Source of the DNA: Streptomyces sp. NRRL WC-3742
GTDB taxonomy: Bacteria > Actinomycetota > Actinomycetes > Streptomycetales > Streptomycetaceae
NCBI RefSeq assembly: GCF_000720635.1
Contig: NZ_JOCF01000054.1
Location: 1-55,694 of the forward strand
Reading direction: 5' to 3'
Length of the DNA: 55,694 nucleotides
Within the stretch, counting starts at the first letter, position 1. Each line of letters starts with the position of its first letter. The notes under the pieces are model-generated. The model had not been told where the DNA came from and searched no databases. It saw nothing but the letters and a program-made list of their open reading frames with translations. The translations under genes and the position numbers were made by a program. Positions 26,869-35,355 of the stretch are shown piece by piece.

Positions 26869-27349
26869 GATTCTCGCGCTGGCCCTGAGCGCGCCTCGTG
26901 GTCCAGAACATCCCGAGAACTATGTGGAGCCGGTTCCGCAGTGGATCGACGTCGCCATCACCTTGGCCAATCATGCGGATTCCGAACGCCATCTCATGGT
27001 TCGGCCGCATTTTCTGAACTACCACGAGGACACTCGGACTCTCGATCTCAGCCTCGGCTGGCAGGCGGTGCCGACCGACGAGCATCTGGCTTGTGCCAGT
27101 CCAGGGATCGTGCGGCCACTGGGCCCGAACCGTGAGGAAGTGGTGACCGTCAGCATCCCGAGAAATCCCACCATCGTTGCGCCTGGTGGGCCACCGTCCA
27201 CTTTCGATGTTCTGGACGCGCGCTCGATCAAAATTCGTATGGGATACCGGGACAACGCCCCGGCCGAGAAACCAAAAGAAGTGGCCAAGCAGAAGATCAA
27301 GCGAATTTTGGCGTTCGCAAAGGTTGCGGAGCGCGTCTTCCCTCTATAG
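26855..27349 (+). CDS. Unrecognised 164-residue partner protein
   Basis: It starts MTDIEILALALSAPRGPEHP at ATG 26855, inside the end of the metallopeptidase gene, so the two are translationally coupled. The first 120 residues look beta-rich (VDVAITLANHAD, LDLSLGWQAV, EVVTVSIPRN), possibly a small sandwich domain. The tail is a basic helix (KPKEVAKQKIKRILAFAKVA). No signal peptide or membrane segment. No family recognised. Lower GC and more AT-ending codons than neighbouring chromosomal genes suggest arrival with the element. Confidence 0.65.
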   Translation: MTDIEILALALSAPRGPEHPENYVEPVPQWIDVAITLANHADSERHLMVRPHFLNYHEDTRTLDLSLGWQAVPTDEHLACASPGIVRPLGPNREEVVTVSIPRNPTIVAPGGPPSTFDVLDARSIKIRMGYRDNAPAEKPKEVAKQKIKRILAFAKVAERVFPL

Positions 27350-27364
27350 ACATGGGGTCCCGCC

Positions 27365-27829
27365 ATGCCGTCAATTGATGACGTATTCAACGAGCTGCAG
27401 AAGATCAACGTGAACCTCCAGGCGGTCAACTCGACCCTGGTTTCGGGGTTCAAGGATATCTCTGCCAACTGTAAGCAGCTGGAATCCCTCGTGCAGTACG
27501 CCGATACTGCCCTGGCTCACATCAGCAAGCAGGACGACACGATGATCTGTGAGCTGGAGAAGATCTCGCAACACGGTTGCGAGTTGCTCAACGAGGTGCA
27601 TGCCCAGACCCTCGACCTCGCATCGGCTGCCGCCGACACACACACCCTCCTGCTCATCTCACAGTCCGTCAATTCGGCTGCCGCACTCGAACTCGAACGA
27701 CTTGACCAGCTGCGCCAGGAGATCGGGAGCTGCTGCCCGCCAGTCACGCCGCAACCGCCGTGCACGTACGAGCCGTGCCCCAAGCCTGCGCCCTTGGGCA
27801 ACCCGCCCGAGCCTCCGTCCATCTCCTAG
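27365..27829 (+). CDS. Coiled-coil protein with Cys/Pro-rich tail
   Basis: A 154-residue protein, 15 bases after the previous gene. Residues 1-115 are a predicted long helix with heptad-like spacing (VFNELQKINVNLQAVNSTLV, ELEKISQHGCELLNEVHAQT, LELERLDQLRQEIG). The tail has CC, PPCTYEPC and many prolines. Such a rod with a cysteine-rich end suggests an assembly or scaffolding part, perhaps cross-linked. The stop codon overlaps the CTAG of the following IS, so the IS inserted right at the gene's end and may have clipped its last residues. Confidence 0.65.
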   Translation: MPSIDDVFNELQKINVNLQAVNSTLVSGFKDISANCKQLESLVQYADTALAHISKQDDTMICELEKISQHGCELLNEVHAQTLDLASAAADTHTLLLISQSVNSAAALELERLDQLRQEIGSCCPPVTPQPPCTYEPCPKPAPLGNPPEPPSIS

Positions 27830-27890
27830 GAGCTGTCCGGCCGATCATGAGACTCGGTAGGCTGCCAGTCGCCTGGAAGGGGTGGTTGCA

Positions 27891-28112
27891 GTGGTGATGG
27901 CTCGTGAGGTTGCCGTTGCAATGGTGCAGAAGATCATGGATGCGGACTACGCCGACGATACGGAGGCCGCCCACATGCTGGAGGCGTTGGGCAGAGCCCT
28001 CGGCTGTCCTAGCGGCCATGTCAGCGACTTGATCTTCTGGCCGACGGGGCCGGGGCCGACAGCCGCTGACGTGGTCGATCGGGCTCTGGAGTACCGCCCC
28101 TTCGCGTTGTGA
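27891..28112 (+). CDS. Colicin-immunity-like (E9imm-type) small protein
   Basis: About 73 residues. GTG 27891 is set by GAAGGGG eight bases upstream; GTG 27882 or ATG 27897 are alternatives. The sequence VAMVQKIMDADYADDTEAAH ... LGCPSGHVSDLIFWPTGPGP ... ADVVDRALEYRPFAL follows the bacteriocin/colicin E9 immunity pattern (helix, then CP..SDLIFWP, then a helix with IvdrAL.Y.Pi.L). Such proteins bind and block nuclease toxins. No toxin gene lies beside it, so it may be an orphan carried by the IS. Confidence 0.65.
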   Translation: MVMAREVAVAMVQKIMDADYADDTEAAHMLEALGRALGCPSGHVSDLIFWPTGPGPTAADVVDRALEYRPFAL

Positions 28113-28119
28113 GAGGGCA

Positions 28120-29063
28120 TCAAGCTCGCAGCCAGATGACAACTGCTGCCGCGGTGACGGTGCCGAGGAAGACGTAGCCGCGCTTGTCATACCGAGTGGC
28201 CACCGCGCGGGAGTTCTTGAGTCTGTTGAAGGCCCGTTCCACGGTGTTGCGCTTCTTGTACCGCTCCTCGTCGAAGCCCGGGGGCCGTCCGCCTCGTGAT
28301 CCTCTGCGCAGGCGGGCGGCCTGGCTGTCGGTCTTCTCCGGGATGGTGTGCCGGATGCCCCGCCGCCGCAGGTACTCGCGGCAAGGGCTGTTGCTGTAGC
28401 CCTTGTCCGCAGCGACGCTGGCGGGCTTCTTACGGGGCCGACCGGGCCCGAGACGGGGAACTCGGATCTTCTCCAGCACCGGGATGAACTGAGTGCAGTC
28501 CGCCCGCTGCCCTGCGGTGACAATCAGGGACAGCGGGCGGCAGCGACCGTCGGCACTCAGGTGGATCTTGCTGGTGAAGCCGCCGCGCGAGCGGCCCAGG
28601 CCCTCACCTCGCTCACCACCTCCACCAGGCGGTCGGCGAGACTCTGCCACGGCCTCTCGCCCTGGTGTTCTACCTCGCCGTCCCCCTTTGACGCGCCCAG
28701 CGCCGGCGGCGGGTCGGTCCGGGCGCCTGCGGCGTGCTGGTGCGCGCGCACGATGGTGGAGTCCACCGAGACGTTCCAGTCAATCTCGCCCGCCGCGTCG
28801 GCCGCGGCCTGGACCTGCTGCAGCAGCCGTTCCCAGGTGCCGTCCGCCGACCACAATCGGTGGCGCTCGTAGACCGTCTTCCACGGACCGAACCGCTCCG
28901 GCAGGTCACGCCAGTGCACACCGGTCCGCACCCGGTGCAGAATCCCGTCGATCACCTGCCGGTGATCACGCCACCGCCCGCACCGGCCGTTGCTCACAGG
29001 CAGGAACGGCCGTAGCCGTTCCCACTCCGCATCCGACAGATCACCGCGTTCTCCCCGCCCCAT
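28120..29063 (-). CDS. IS5-family transposase in two overlapping frames
   Basis: The first frame (29063-28557) gives the N-terminal domain LSDAEWERLRPFLP...WRDLPERFGPWKTVYERHRLW and the first catalytic Asp region (VSVDSTIVRAHQ). The second (28650-28120) gives GRSRGGFTSKIHL, ADKGYSNSPCREYLRRRGI (second Asp) and ERYKKRNTVERAFNRLKNSR (catalytic Glu region). The overlap at 28557-28650 fits programmed frameshifting, as known in this IS group. All DDE parts are present, so it may be active. Confidence 0.85.
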
Positions 29064-29123
29064 GCCCGGAACAACGAGCAGATCAAGCGACGGTCACATG
29101 ATCGGCCGGACAGCTCCTAGGGG

Positions 29124-29560
29124 GTCGCAACCAGCCCTGGAGGGCTCGCAACACACTTGGGCGGGCGCCGTGCTCCCGGTCGGCCAAGGGTCGTAACCGG
29201 CTCTGTAGGGCTTGCAACACGACCATGGTGTCCGGCTGCCACATGTCGTCGACGGTCGATGCTATCTCACGCCGCCCGTCCTGAACCGCGAAACCCTTGG
29301 AAGACTTGCAACAAGATGTAGTACGCCACCGCGAGGGGCATGTTTTCCCGGTAAGGTCTCTATCGGCCCTTGAGGGCTTGCAACTGGGGATGGAGCCGGC
29401 GGGTGATGACCGCGAGACCAGCCGAAACCAACCCGTGGGGTAACTAGGGCGCCTGCGCCTTGGGGCGCACCGTGTCCAGCCCTAACCAGCCCTGGAGGGC
29501 TTGCAAAGAGCGGTTGGTCGTGCAATGAGTGACGGCATTCATCAGCCCTTTAGGGCTTAA
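29124..29560 (+). CRISPR. CRISPR array 2, leader-distal decayed part
   Basis: Repeat-like units continue after the insertion. 29124-29152 (GTCGCAACCAGCCCTGGAGG...CGCAAC) and 29190-29218 (GTCGTAACCGGCTCTGTAGG...) are clear. Weaker units end near 29312, 29385 and 29507, and a last trace ATCAGCCCTTTAGGGCTT lies near 29540. Spacing grows irregular, which is the expected decay at the trailer end. About six relics can be seen. Confidence 0.8.
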
Positions 29561-30021
29561 AAGCCAGTGGCGGCACACGCCTCCACTGGCCTGCATAACC
29601 TGTCGGCCGCGCTCAACCGGTCCGATGATACGCAATTAGGACCGATCTCAGAGCTCGCAACCGGTCACCTCATTGACCCTCCGTCCCTCGATCGGGCGTA
29701 CTTCGGCCTGTCCAGCACCGCTCCTCCGGCAAGCTCGCGCCCTGCCGTACAGCCGCCCACCTGCAGGTTCAATGGGTAGAACCAACAGTGGTCAGCCTGC
29801 ATCGACAGAGGATTGCTCGGAGCGATTGGTAGAAGAGGCAACACCGCCCTCACACTGGTCTTCAGGATGCACCCGCTGGATTGGGGTGCTCTCAGCGGTT
29901 AGTACTCCAGCTGTAGATCGCGATCATGGTTACTTGACTGGTGATGACGGCGGTTCGGCTCACTGCCGGCGTGGTGGCTGACGGGGTGAACGAGGGTCGG
30001 CTGAGCAGGCAGCATGCCCCA
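29561..30021. other. Non-coding stretch after array 2
   Basis: About 460 bp without a credible gene on either strand. GC content is lower than average. It contains one copy of a 25-27-bp conserved element (29901-29927), annotated separately. It may be trailer sequence plus an upstream region of the gene at 30022. Confidence 0.4.
29901..29927 (-). promoter_or_regulatory. Conserved 25-27-bp element, copy 1
   Basis: On the minus strand it reads ATGATCGCGATCTACAGCTG GAGTACT. It matches 32832-32858 at 21 of 25 positions (TGATC.CGATCTAC..CTGGAGTA.T). It precedes no clear minus-strand gene here. Role unknown. Confidence 0.4.
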
Positions 30022-30459
30022 GTGAGCCTCATCATCAAGTTCTTCGTGGCGTCGGACGACGAGGCTGCGGCCGCAGTCGTGGATCGCGGGCCCGACGAGG
30101 CCTTCGAGTCGCTGGTGTTCGGCAACTTCGATATTGAAGAGGCGATGATCGAGTGGGAGAGCATCCTCACCGGTCGGAGCTTTGAAGAGCTCGTCGAAGC
30201 CGATGAACCGGCGGTCGTCGCCGACCCCAGCGACGGAGAGGGCCCCATGGTCCTGGCCGCTTCCAAAGCCTTGCAGGACGCGCTCGCCGCTGCCGACCTG
30301 CCGAGGCTTGTTGAGGTCAGCGAGCTATGGGTCCAGGAGCGGGCAGCGAAGGGCGAGGTCTTCGATCGGGAGGTCGCGACCAAGATCCTCGGCGATCTGG
30401 CCGGGCTGGCTCGAAGCGTCGGCGGGCGGGGCAGCAGCCTGTACTGCTGGGTCGCCTAG
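30022..30459 (+). CDS. Hypothetical acidic protein
   Basis: A 145-residue protein from GTG 30022 (VSLIIKFFVASDDEAAAAVV...). It is acidic and mostly helical, with FGNFDIEEAMIEWESILTGR in the middle and a C-terminal SLYCWVA. The start fits the sequence LIIKFFV as a first beta strand; there is no strong ribosome site. No family is recognised with certainty; it resembles uncharacterised Streptomyces proteins. It ends shortly before an IS701-like element. Confidence 0.55.
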   Translation: MSLIIKFFVASDDEAAAAVVDRGPDEAFESLVFGNFDIEEAMIEWESILTGRSFEELVEADEPAVVADPSDGEGPMVLAASKALQDALAAADLPRLVEVSELWVQERAAKGEVFDREVATKILGDLAGLARSVGGRGSSLYCWVA

Positions 30460-30477
30460 AGACGGAGACGGCCACCG

Positions 30478-31826
30478 TTGATCATCGTGAGTTGTGTCGA
30501 CAAACGAAGATCAGCCGGTGGCCGTGGGCCACAGCGTAGACCCTGCCCGGTGGCACTCGGTGTTCGAGGATCTGATGGCCGAGGTCGCGGGCCGGTTCAC
30601 GCGAGTGGAGCCTCGTCGCCGGGCGCGGGCGTTTGTGCTGGGGCTGCTCGCGGACCTGCCGCGGAAGAACTGCTGGACGATCGCCGAGCACGCTGGCGAC
30701 ACGAGTCCGGCCGGCATGCAGCATCTGCTCAGCCGGGCGTCCTGGGATGCTGACCAGGTCCGCGACGACATACGGGACTTCGTGGTCGACCACCTCCGCG
30801 ACGAGGACGCTGTGCTGGTCGTCGACGAGACCGGGGACCTGAAGAAGGGCACCGCGAGCGTCGGGGTTCAGCGCCAGTACACGGGCACCGCGGGCAGGAT
30901 CGAGAATTCCCAAGTGGCCGTCTACCTGGTTTACTCCGTCCCGGCCGGGCACGCCGCCATCGACCGGCGCCTCTACATTCCTCGCTCCTGGACCCAGGAC
31001 CCCGACCGGTGCCGCACGGCCGGCATACCCGACAGCCTGAAGTTCGCCACCAAGCCCGCCCTGGCCACCGAGATGATCGCCCAGGCCCTGGACGCCGGCG
31101 TCCAGGCCGCATGGGTAACCGGCGACGAGGTCTACGGCGGCGACCCGCACCTGAGCGCCGAGCTGGAAAGGCGTCAGATTGGCTACGTCCTCGCCGTCTC
31201 ACGCAAGCGGCCGATCGCCACCCGTGCGGGCGTCTTCCGCGCCGGAGTGCTGGCCCACGGCCTACCGAAACATGCCTGGCAGCGGCTGTCCGCAGGAGCC
31301 GGGGCCAAGGGCCACCGCTTCTACGACTGGGCCCAGGTCGACATCGACAGCGCGCCCGAGCGCTCCGGCCACCGGTGGCTGCTCGTCCGGCGCAACCGAC
31401 GCACTGGTGAACTCGCCTTCTACCGCTGCTACTTGCCCCGCCCGATCCCGCTCACCACTTTGGTCAAGGTGGCCGGGCGCCGCTGGACCGTCGAGGAGAC
31501 CTTCCAAGCCGCCAAGGGCCTGGCCGGACTCGACGAGCACCAGGCCCGCCGCTGGATCTCCTGGCACCGCTGGACCACCCTCGCCATGCTCGCGCACGCC
31601 TTCCTTGCCGTCACCGCCGCCATCGAACGGGCCACGAACGTCGCGGCGGCCGAACTCAGCCCGCTGCCCTGTAACGAGATCCGACGCCTCTTCGCAGCCC
31701 TCTTCGCGCAACCCGTTCGCGACCCCGCCCACTGGCTCCGCTGGTCGGAATGGCGGCGTCGGCACCAAGCACGCGCCCGCATCAGCCACTACCAGCGACA
31801 AGCAGCCCAACAACCATGAAGATCAA
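30478..31826. mobile_element. IS701-like insertion sequence
   Basis: The transposase gene is flanked by imperfect inverted repeats: TTGATCATCGTG at 30478-30489 and the complement of TTGATCTTCATG at 31815-31826 (10 of 12 match). The true ends may lie a few bases further out; no target duplication was resolved. Confidence 0.5.
30494..31819 (+). CDS. IS701-family transposase
   Basis: A 441-residue transposase from GTG 30494. It has ARAFVLGLLADLPRKNCWTIAE near the N-terminus, then the DDE core: VLVVDETGDLKKG (first Asp), AAWVTGDEVYGGDPHLSAEL (second Asp), and RRWTVEETFQAAKGLAGLDE (Glu). The C-terminal helix LPCNEIRRLFAALF is typical of the family. The frame is complete, so the element may be active. 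Confidence 0.85.
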   Translation: MSTNEDQPVAVGHSVDPARWHSVFEDLMAEVAGRFTRVEPRRRARAFVLGLLADLPRKNCWTIAEHAGDTSPAGMQHLLSRASWDADQVRDDIRDFVVDHLRDEDAVLVVDETGDLKKGTASVGVQRQYTGTAGRIENSQVAVYLVYSVPAGHAAIDRRLYIPRSWTQDPDRCRTAGIPDSLKFATKPALATEMIAQALDAGVQAAWVTGDEVYGGDPHLSAELERRQIGYVLAVSRKRPIATRAGVFRAGVLAHGLPKHAWQRLSAGAGAKGHRFYDWAQVDIDSAPERSGHRWLLVRRNRRTGELAFYRCYLPRPIPLTTLVKVAGRRWTVEETFQAAKGLAGLDEHQARRWISWHRWTTLAMLAHAFLAVTAAIERATNVAAAELSPLPCNEIRRLFAALFAQPVRDPAHWLRWSEWRRRHQARARISHYQRQAAQQP

Positions 31827-31913
31827 GCTCTGCGTTCCCGCCAGCCCGCTGTCCGGCACGGCCGGGAGCAGTAACGGGCTGCCGGCTGCCGCTCCTTGCC
31901 CTCGGGCAGTGGA

Positions 31914-32633
31914 TCACCCGCTGTGGCCGGGGTCGGGCCATGCGGCCCGCAGCTGGGCGGTCTCGGACGGGGAGAGCGGACGATGGCCGAGAGCGACATC
32001 GTCCTGATCGAAGGTCCACGCCCCGTGGAGTAGGACCGCCATGCCGCGCTCGTCGTCGGTGCACACCGCCCAGCGCCCGGTGTTGCCCTGGAAAGACCAG
32101 TCGTAGTAGCGCAGGCTACCCCAAGCGGCCTGACTGGATGTCACCCCGATTCTGTCGGGAGGGAGCAGGTCTTCCAAGGACCCGGCGCTCGAGGGCGGGA
32201 GCCTGTCAGTGGCCTCGACCATCTTGGTGACCTCCTCCACCCGGACCCGCAGCCAGGCGTACCCACCTTCGTGGGCGAGCACGGCAAGGGGCGTGCAGGC
32301 GGCCATCGCGCAGTCGGGCATCAGCTCCGGATAGTCGTCCAGCCCGTTCAGCGCCGCAAGAGCAGGCGCGAAGAAAGCCCAGAACGGGGCTCGTCCGTCG
32401 GTGAGAAAGGGGCCGCGTATCCTGACCACCCGCTCCTCGCCGGGCAGCGGCAGCGACTCGGACCTGAGGAATGGCTCACTCACTCCCAACGGCAGGCCGG
32501 GAGGAGAGCCGTCCGCCCACTCCACACACGCTGTGCCTGCCAGCGTGGCCCAGCGAGGCGCCGGACTCGCCGACCAGGCGGGTCGGGCGAAGTGCGAGCA
32601 CCCCGGGCACGGCACGGAGACGGTGATCGACAT
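31914..32633 (-). CDS. Hypothetical protein with N-terminal CxxC
   Basis: A 239-residue protein from ATG 32633. The start MSITVSVPCPGCSHFARPAW carries a CPGC pair that may be a small zinc site. The middle includes VRIRGPFLTDGRAPFWAFFA, and the C-terminal part WGSLRYYDWSFQGNTGRWAV reads like a conserved domain. No membrane segment. No ribosome site of note. I do not recognise a named family. Confidence 0.5.
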   Translation of the reverse strand: MSITVSVPCPGCSHFARPAWSASPAPRWATLAGTACVEWADGSPPGLPLGVSEPFLRSESLPLPGEERVVRIRGPFLTDGRAPFWAFFAPALAALNGLDDYPELMPDCAMAACTPLAVLAHEGGYAWLRVRVEEVTKMVEATDRLPPSSAGSLEDLLPPDRIGVTSSQAAWGSLRYYDWSFQGNTGRWAVCTDDERGMAVLLHGAWTFDQDDVALGHRPLSPSETAQLRAAWPDPGHSG

Positions 32634-32831
32634 GTCGGAATGATCGCGGGCCCGGCATGGGACGTCCAGTCAGAGCTGCCGCCGACTCCCCGAGGGCGAC
32701 GGCGAAGCGCTCGGCCGCGGCGCGCGCCAGTCGGAGTGACCGCGCGGTGGGTCACCTCACCTGGGCCTGGATCCCTGGGGAGCGGTACACACGGGCCTCA
32801 GAGCCCCGGATAACGGCAGCCGCTGACGCGC

Positions 32832-32858
32832 TGATCACGATCTACGACTGGAGTATTA
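32832..32858 (+). promoter_or_regulatory. Conserved 25-27-bp element, copy 2
   Basis: TGATCACGATCTACGACTGG AGTATTA, 50 bp upstream of the ImmA/IrrE gene. It matches the inverted copy at 29901-29927 at 21 of 25 positions. Position ahead of the operon suggests a promoter or operator. Confidence 0.45.
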
Positions 32859-32907
32859 AGCTCCTGAAACAAGGAGAGCACAGAGGAATTAGAGCGGGAA
32901 AAGGATC

Positions 32908-33486
32908 ATGCGTAACTGGCGCAGGAAAGGCGGCCAGAACAGCGGGGAAGGCGGCGATTTCTCTACTGTTGCGGCAAGCCTAGACATACCCATCCCGTTC
33001 ACCATTGAGAAGCTGTGCGAAAGCATCGCTTCAAGGCGCGGGCGACCCATTCACATACACGCGATAGAGCACGGGGAAACGTCCAACAGGACCCCTTGCG
33101 GCGCCTGGATCGCGCTTGAGAATTCGGATCACATATTCGTCGAGAGCGCGACTAGCCCGCTGCACCGATCGCACATCATTCTTCACGAGCTGTGCCACAT
33201 GCTGCTCGGCCACTCGTGCCTGCCGACAGATGAGCACGAGACGCCGACCGTCACTGCTGGCCAGCGTCGAACTCTCGCGGAGGCCCTGTCAGTTGAAGAG
33301 TGGGCAGGCTTCCCGATCAATCGGATCGTCAGCCTCCTCGGCCGCACGAGCTATACGCATGCAGACGAGCAGGAGGCCGAAGGACTCGCTGGCGTGCTCG
33401 CTCGTCGCATTCGCCAATCAGAGGAGGCGGCCAGCCAGCCCAATGACCCCTTGTCGAGCCATCTCTTGAATGCCCTGACCGAGTAG
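32908..33486 (+). CDS. ImmA/IrrE-family metallopeptidase
   Basis: A 192-residue protein from ATG 32908 (GGAAAAGGATC upstream). The zinc site is HELCHMLLGH (HExxHxxxxH-like, about residues 92-101), with CGAWIALENSDHIFVES just before it and YTHADEQEAEGLAGVLARRI after, the third-ligand helix of ImmA/IrrE proteins. Such peptidases usually cleave a partner regulator. No XRE regulator is adjacent here, unlike at 51 kb. The next gene starts six bases later, so they form one operon. Confidence 0.78.
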   Translation: MRNWRRKGGQNSGEGGDFSTVAASLDIPIPFTIEKLCESIASRRGRPIHIHAIEHGETSNRTPCGAWIALENSDHIFVESATSPLHRSHIILHELCHMLLGHSCLPTDEHETPTVTAGQRRTLAEALSVEEWAGFPINRIVSLLGRTSYTHADEQEAEGLAGVLARRIRQSEEAASQPNDPLSSHLLNALTE

Positions 33487-33492
33487 ACGAAA

Positions 33493-34725
33493 ATGATCGC
33501 AATCAATCTGAGCGTCTGCATCGCCTTGTGGGCTATTACAGCCTGGAGGGCACCCGGGGCCTGGAAGAACAGAGGAAAGCGCCCTCTGTGGTGTGCCTTC
33601 TTCGTGCTCGCCTTAGAGATGTGCTTCTCGACGGACCACGCTGCCCGGTGGCTCGACGCAACCCTCGGCGTCAATAGCTGCTCGGCGTTGCTGAAACACA
33701 TCTCTGCGGTAACCGCGGCGGCTTTCGTCTTGGAATTCCTGGCCAGCGCTTCGGCCCGCTCGCGGCCGGACAAAGGCAAGAGCGGCCCACGACCCGTACG
33801 CCTCGGGATTGTCGTCCCTGCGGTAACACTCACGGCGATGATCGCATTGTTCGCCGCAGCCGAGCGCCCCCACGAGACCATTGATCTGCTGACTGCCTAT
33901 CCCCATGACCCGCTGGTGCTCACGTACGCACTGGTCTGGACCACGTACTTCGGGTGGGCCATGCTGACAGCCTCCAGGCTCTCGTGGCAGTGGTCCTGCC
34001 GACCAGGGCCGGACCTCCTCCGCCGAGGTCTGCGCTTGATCTGTATCGGCACGAGCATCGGCATCATCTACACGGTGCACCGCGCCTCCATGCTGTTCTT
34101 CGCCCGGTTCGACGTACATCCGGTACCGGCGGACGCGGACATCGTGCTGAACGGCCTCTTGGCGCTTGTCCCGTTGCTTTTGATCTCCGTCGGAAGCACC
34201 ATGCCGGCGTACCCGAAGTTTCGGACCGCCGCTCTCCAGTACCGCGGTCTGGTCAGCCTCTACCCGCTGTGGGCCCACCTCAGCGAGGCCGCCCCTCAGA
34301 TCCGGTACGGACGCAAGCACAATCGGGTCCTCGATGCCCTCGACCTCCGCGACGTCCGCGGTCGTCTCTACCGGCGCACCATCGAGATCCGCGACGCCAT
34401 GCTCATTCTGAACGGCACCGCGCCCATGTCCGTCCGACTTCGGGCAGCCGACCACGTGGAGGACGCCGGACTCAGCGGTCACGTGGCCACCGCCGCCGCT
34501 GAGGCATGCTGGCTACGAGCCTCCCGCGAGGCCCACACCGCAGGACTCGCCCGAGCAAGCAGCCCGGAAGCACCCGCTCAGGCCGGCAACGACCTCGACA
34601 GCGAGGCCCGCCTTCTCATGGAGCTGTCCGACGCCTACTTCTCGGACCTCTCCGTCACCTTCGCTCGGCAGCACGTCGAGCGGCTCAGCAACTCCCGTTC
34701 CACCCACTCAGGAGCCACCCCGTGA
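33493..34725 (+). CDS. MAB_1171c-like polytopic membrane protein
   Basis: A 410-residue protein with about seven hydrophobic segments in the first 235 residues and a soluble helical C-terminal domain (LYPLWAHLSEAAPQIRYG, RRTIEIRDAMLIL). This layout and the LYPLW..L motif match the MAB_1171c-type proteins that accompany ImmA and XRE genes in Streptomyces; some are annotated as putative transporters without proof. A homologue lies at 49686. Its stop overlaps the next GTG (GTGA). Confidence 0.65.
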   Translation: MIAINLSVCIALWAITAWRAPGAWKNRGKRPLWCAFFVLALEMCFSTDHAARWLDATLGVNSCSALLKHISAVTAAAFVLEFLASASARSRPDKGKSGPRPVRLGIVVPAVTLTAMIALFAAAERPHETIDLLTAYPHDPLVLTYALVWTTYFGWAMLTASRLSWQWSCRPGPDLLRRGLRLICIGTSIGIIYTVHRASMLFFARFDVHPVPADADIVLNGLLALVPLLLISVGSTMPAYPKFRTAALQYRGLVSLYPLWAHLSEAAPQIRYGRKHNRVLDALDLRDVRGRLYRRTIEIRDAMLILNGTAPMSVRLRAADHVEDAGLSGHVATAAAEACWLRASREAHTAGLARASSPEAPAQAGNDLDSEARLLMELSDAYFSDLSVTFARQHVERLSNSRSTHSGATP

Positions 34726-35339
34726 CCTTCGCCCCGCCCGCCCCTCCGGCCTTCTCGGACTGCACCCCGGCCCAGAAAGCCGCGAAGGTCACCACGGATG
34801 TCCTCGCTCCGGCCAACTTGGTCATCGCCCTGCTCCTCCTCGTCGGCTGGCACAGCACCCACTCCTGGGCCGGCATCAGCTGGGGCCTGCTGGCCGCGGC
34901 CTTCTGCGGCGTCATCCCGATCAGCATCGTGCTCTTCGGCGTCAAGCGCGGAGAGCTCACCGACAAGCACATCCGGGTCCGACGTCAGCGAGTGGTCCCG
35001 ATGGCTCTCAGCCTCATCTCGGTGGCCACCGGGATCGCCCTGCTCTACGCCCTGCACGCTCCGGCTGACGTCTCGGCACTCGTCGTCGCGATGCTTGTCG
35101 GCCTGGTGTGCTCGCTGCTGGTCACCATCGGCTGGCAGATCTCGATCCACAACTCCGTGGCGGGTGGCACAGTCATGATCCTTCTGCTGGTCTTCGGCCC
35201 GTGGGCGCTCCCCGCCGCTCTCGGTGCTATCGCCATCGGCTGGTCCCGGATCATCCTCAAGGCGCACACCATCGCACAGATCCTCGCCGGAACAGCTCTG
35301 GGCGGCACCGCTGCCCTGACCTTCGTCCTGCTGCGGTAG
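34722..35339 (+). CDS. PAP2-like membrane protein
   Basis: A 205-residue protein from GTG 34722 with CAGGAG upstream. It has five to six hydrophobic segments. The C-terminal IGWQISIHNSVAGGTVMILL and GWSRIILKAHTIAQILAGTA...GG resemble the SxxxH and SRxxxxxHxxxD motifs of PAP2 phosphatases, in degenerate form: the His residues are present (SIHNS, KAHTIAQ), but the final Asp is Gln. Activity is uncertain. Confidence 0.6.
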   Translation: MTFAPPAPPAFSDCTPAQKAAKVTTDVLAPANLVIALLLLVGWHSTHSWAGISWGLLAAAFCGVIPISIVLFGVKRGELTDKHIRVRRQRVVPMALSLISVATGIALLYALHAPADVSALVVAMLVGLVCSLLVTIGWQISIHNSVAGGTVMILLLVFGPWALPAALGAIAIGWSRIILKAHTIAQILAGTALGGTAALTFVLLR

Positions 35340-35355
35340 CCCACCCGTATCGCTG

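Larger units (their letters stand above)
25199..29120. mobile_element. IS-bounded composite element inserted in array 2
   Basis: The outer ends are inverted copies: CTAGGAGCTGTCCGGCCGAT at 25199 and its reverse complement ending at 29120, with similarity running on through CATGTGAC(G/C)GTCGC. Both ends lie next to a transposase start. Between them are a truncated IS end, a three-gene cassette and a complete IS5-family element. Removing the block and one CTAG fuses 25170-25198, CTAG and 29121-29123 into a 36-bp spacer followed by a repeat, which shows the insertion point to the base. Confidence 0.8.
27826..29120. mobile_element. Complete IS5-family insertion sequence with passenger
   Basis: CTAGGAGCTGTCCGGCCGAT begins at 27826 and its inverted copy ends at 29120, giving about 1.3 kb. 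Inside are a transposase in two overlapping frames on the minus strand and a short plus-strand passenger gene. CTAG at both ends is either part of the inverted repeat or the target duplication. Confidence 0.82.
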
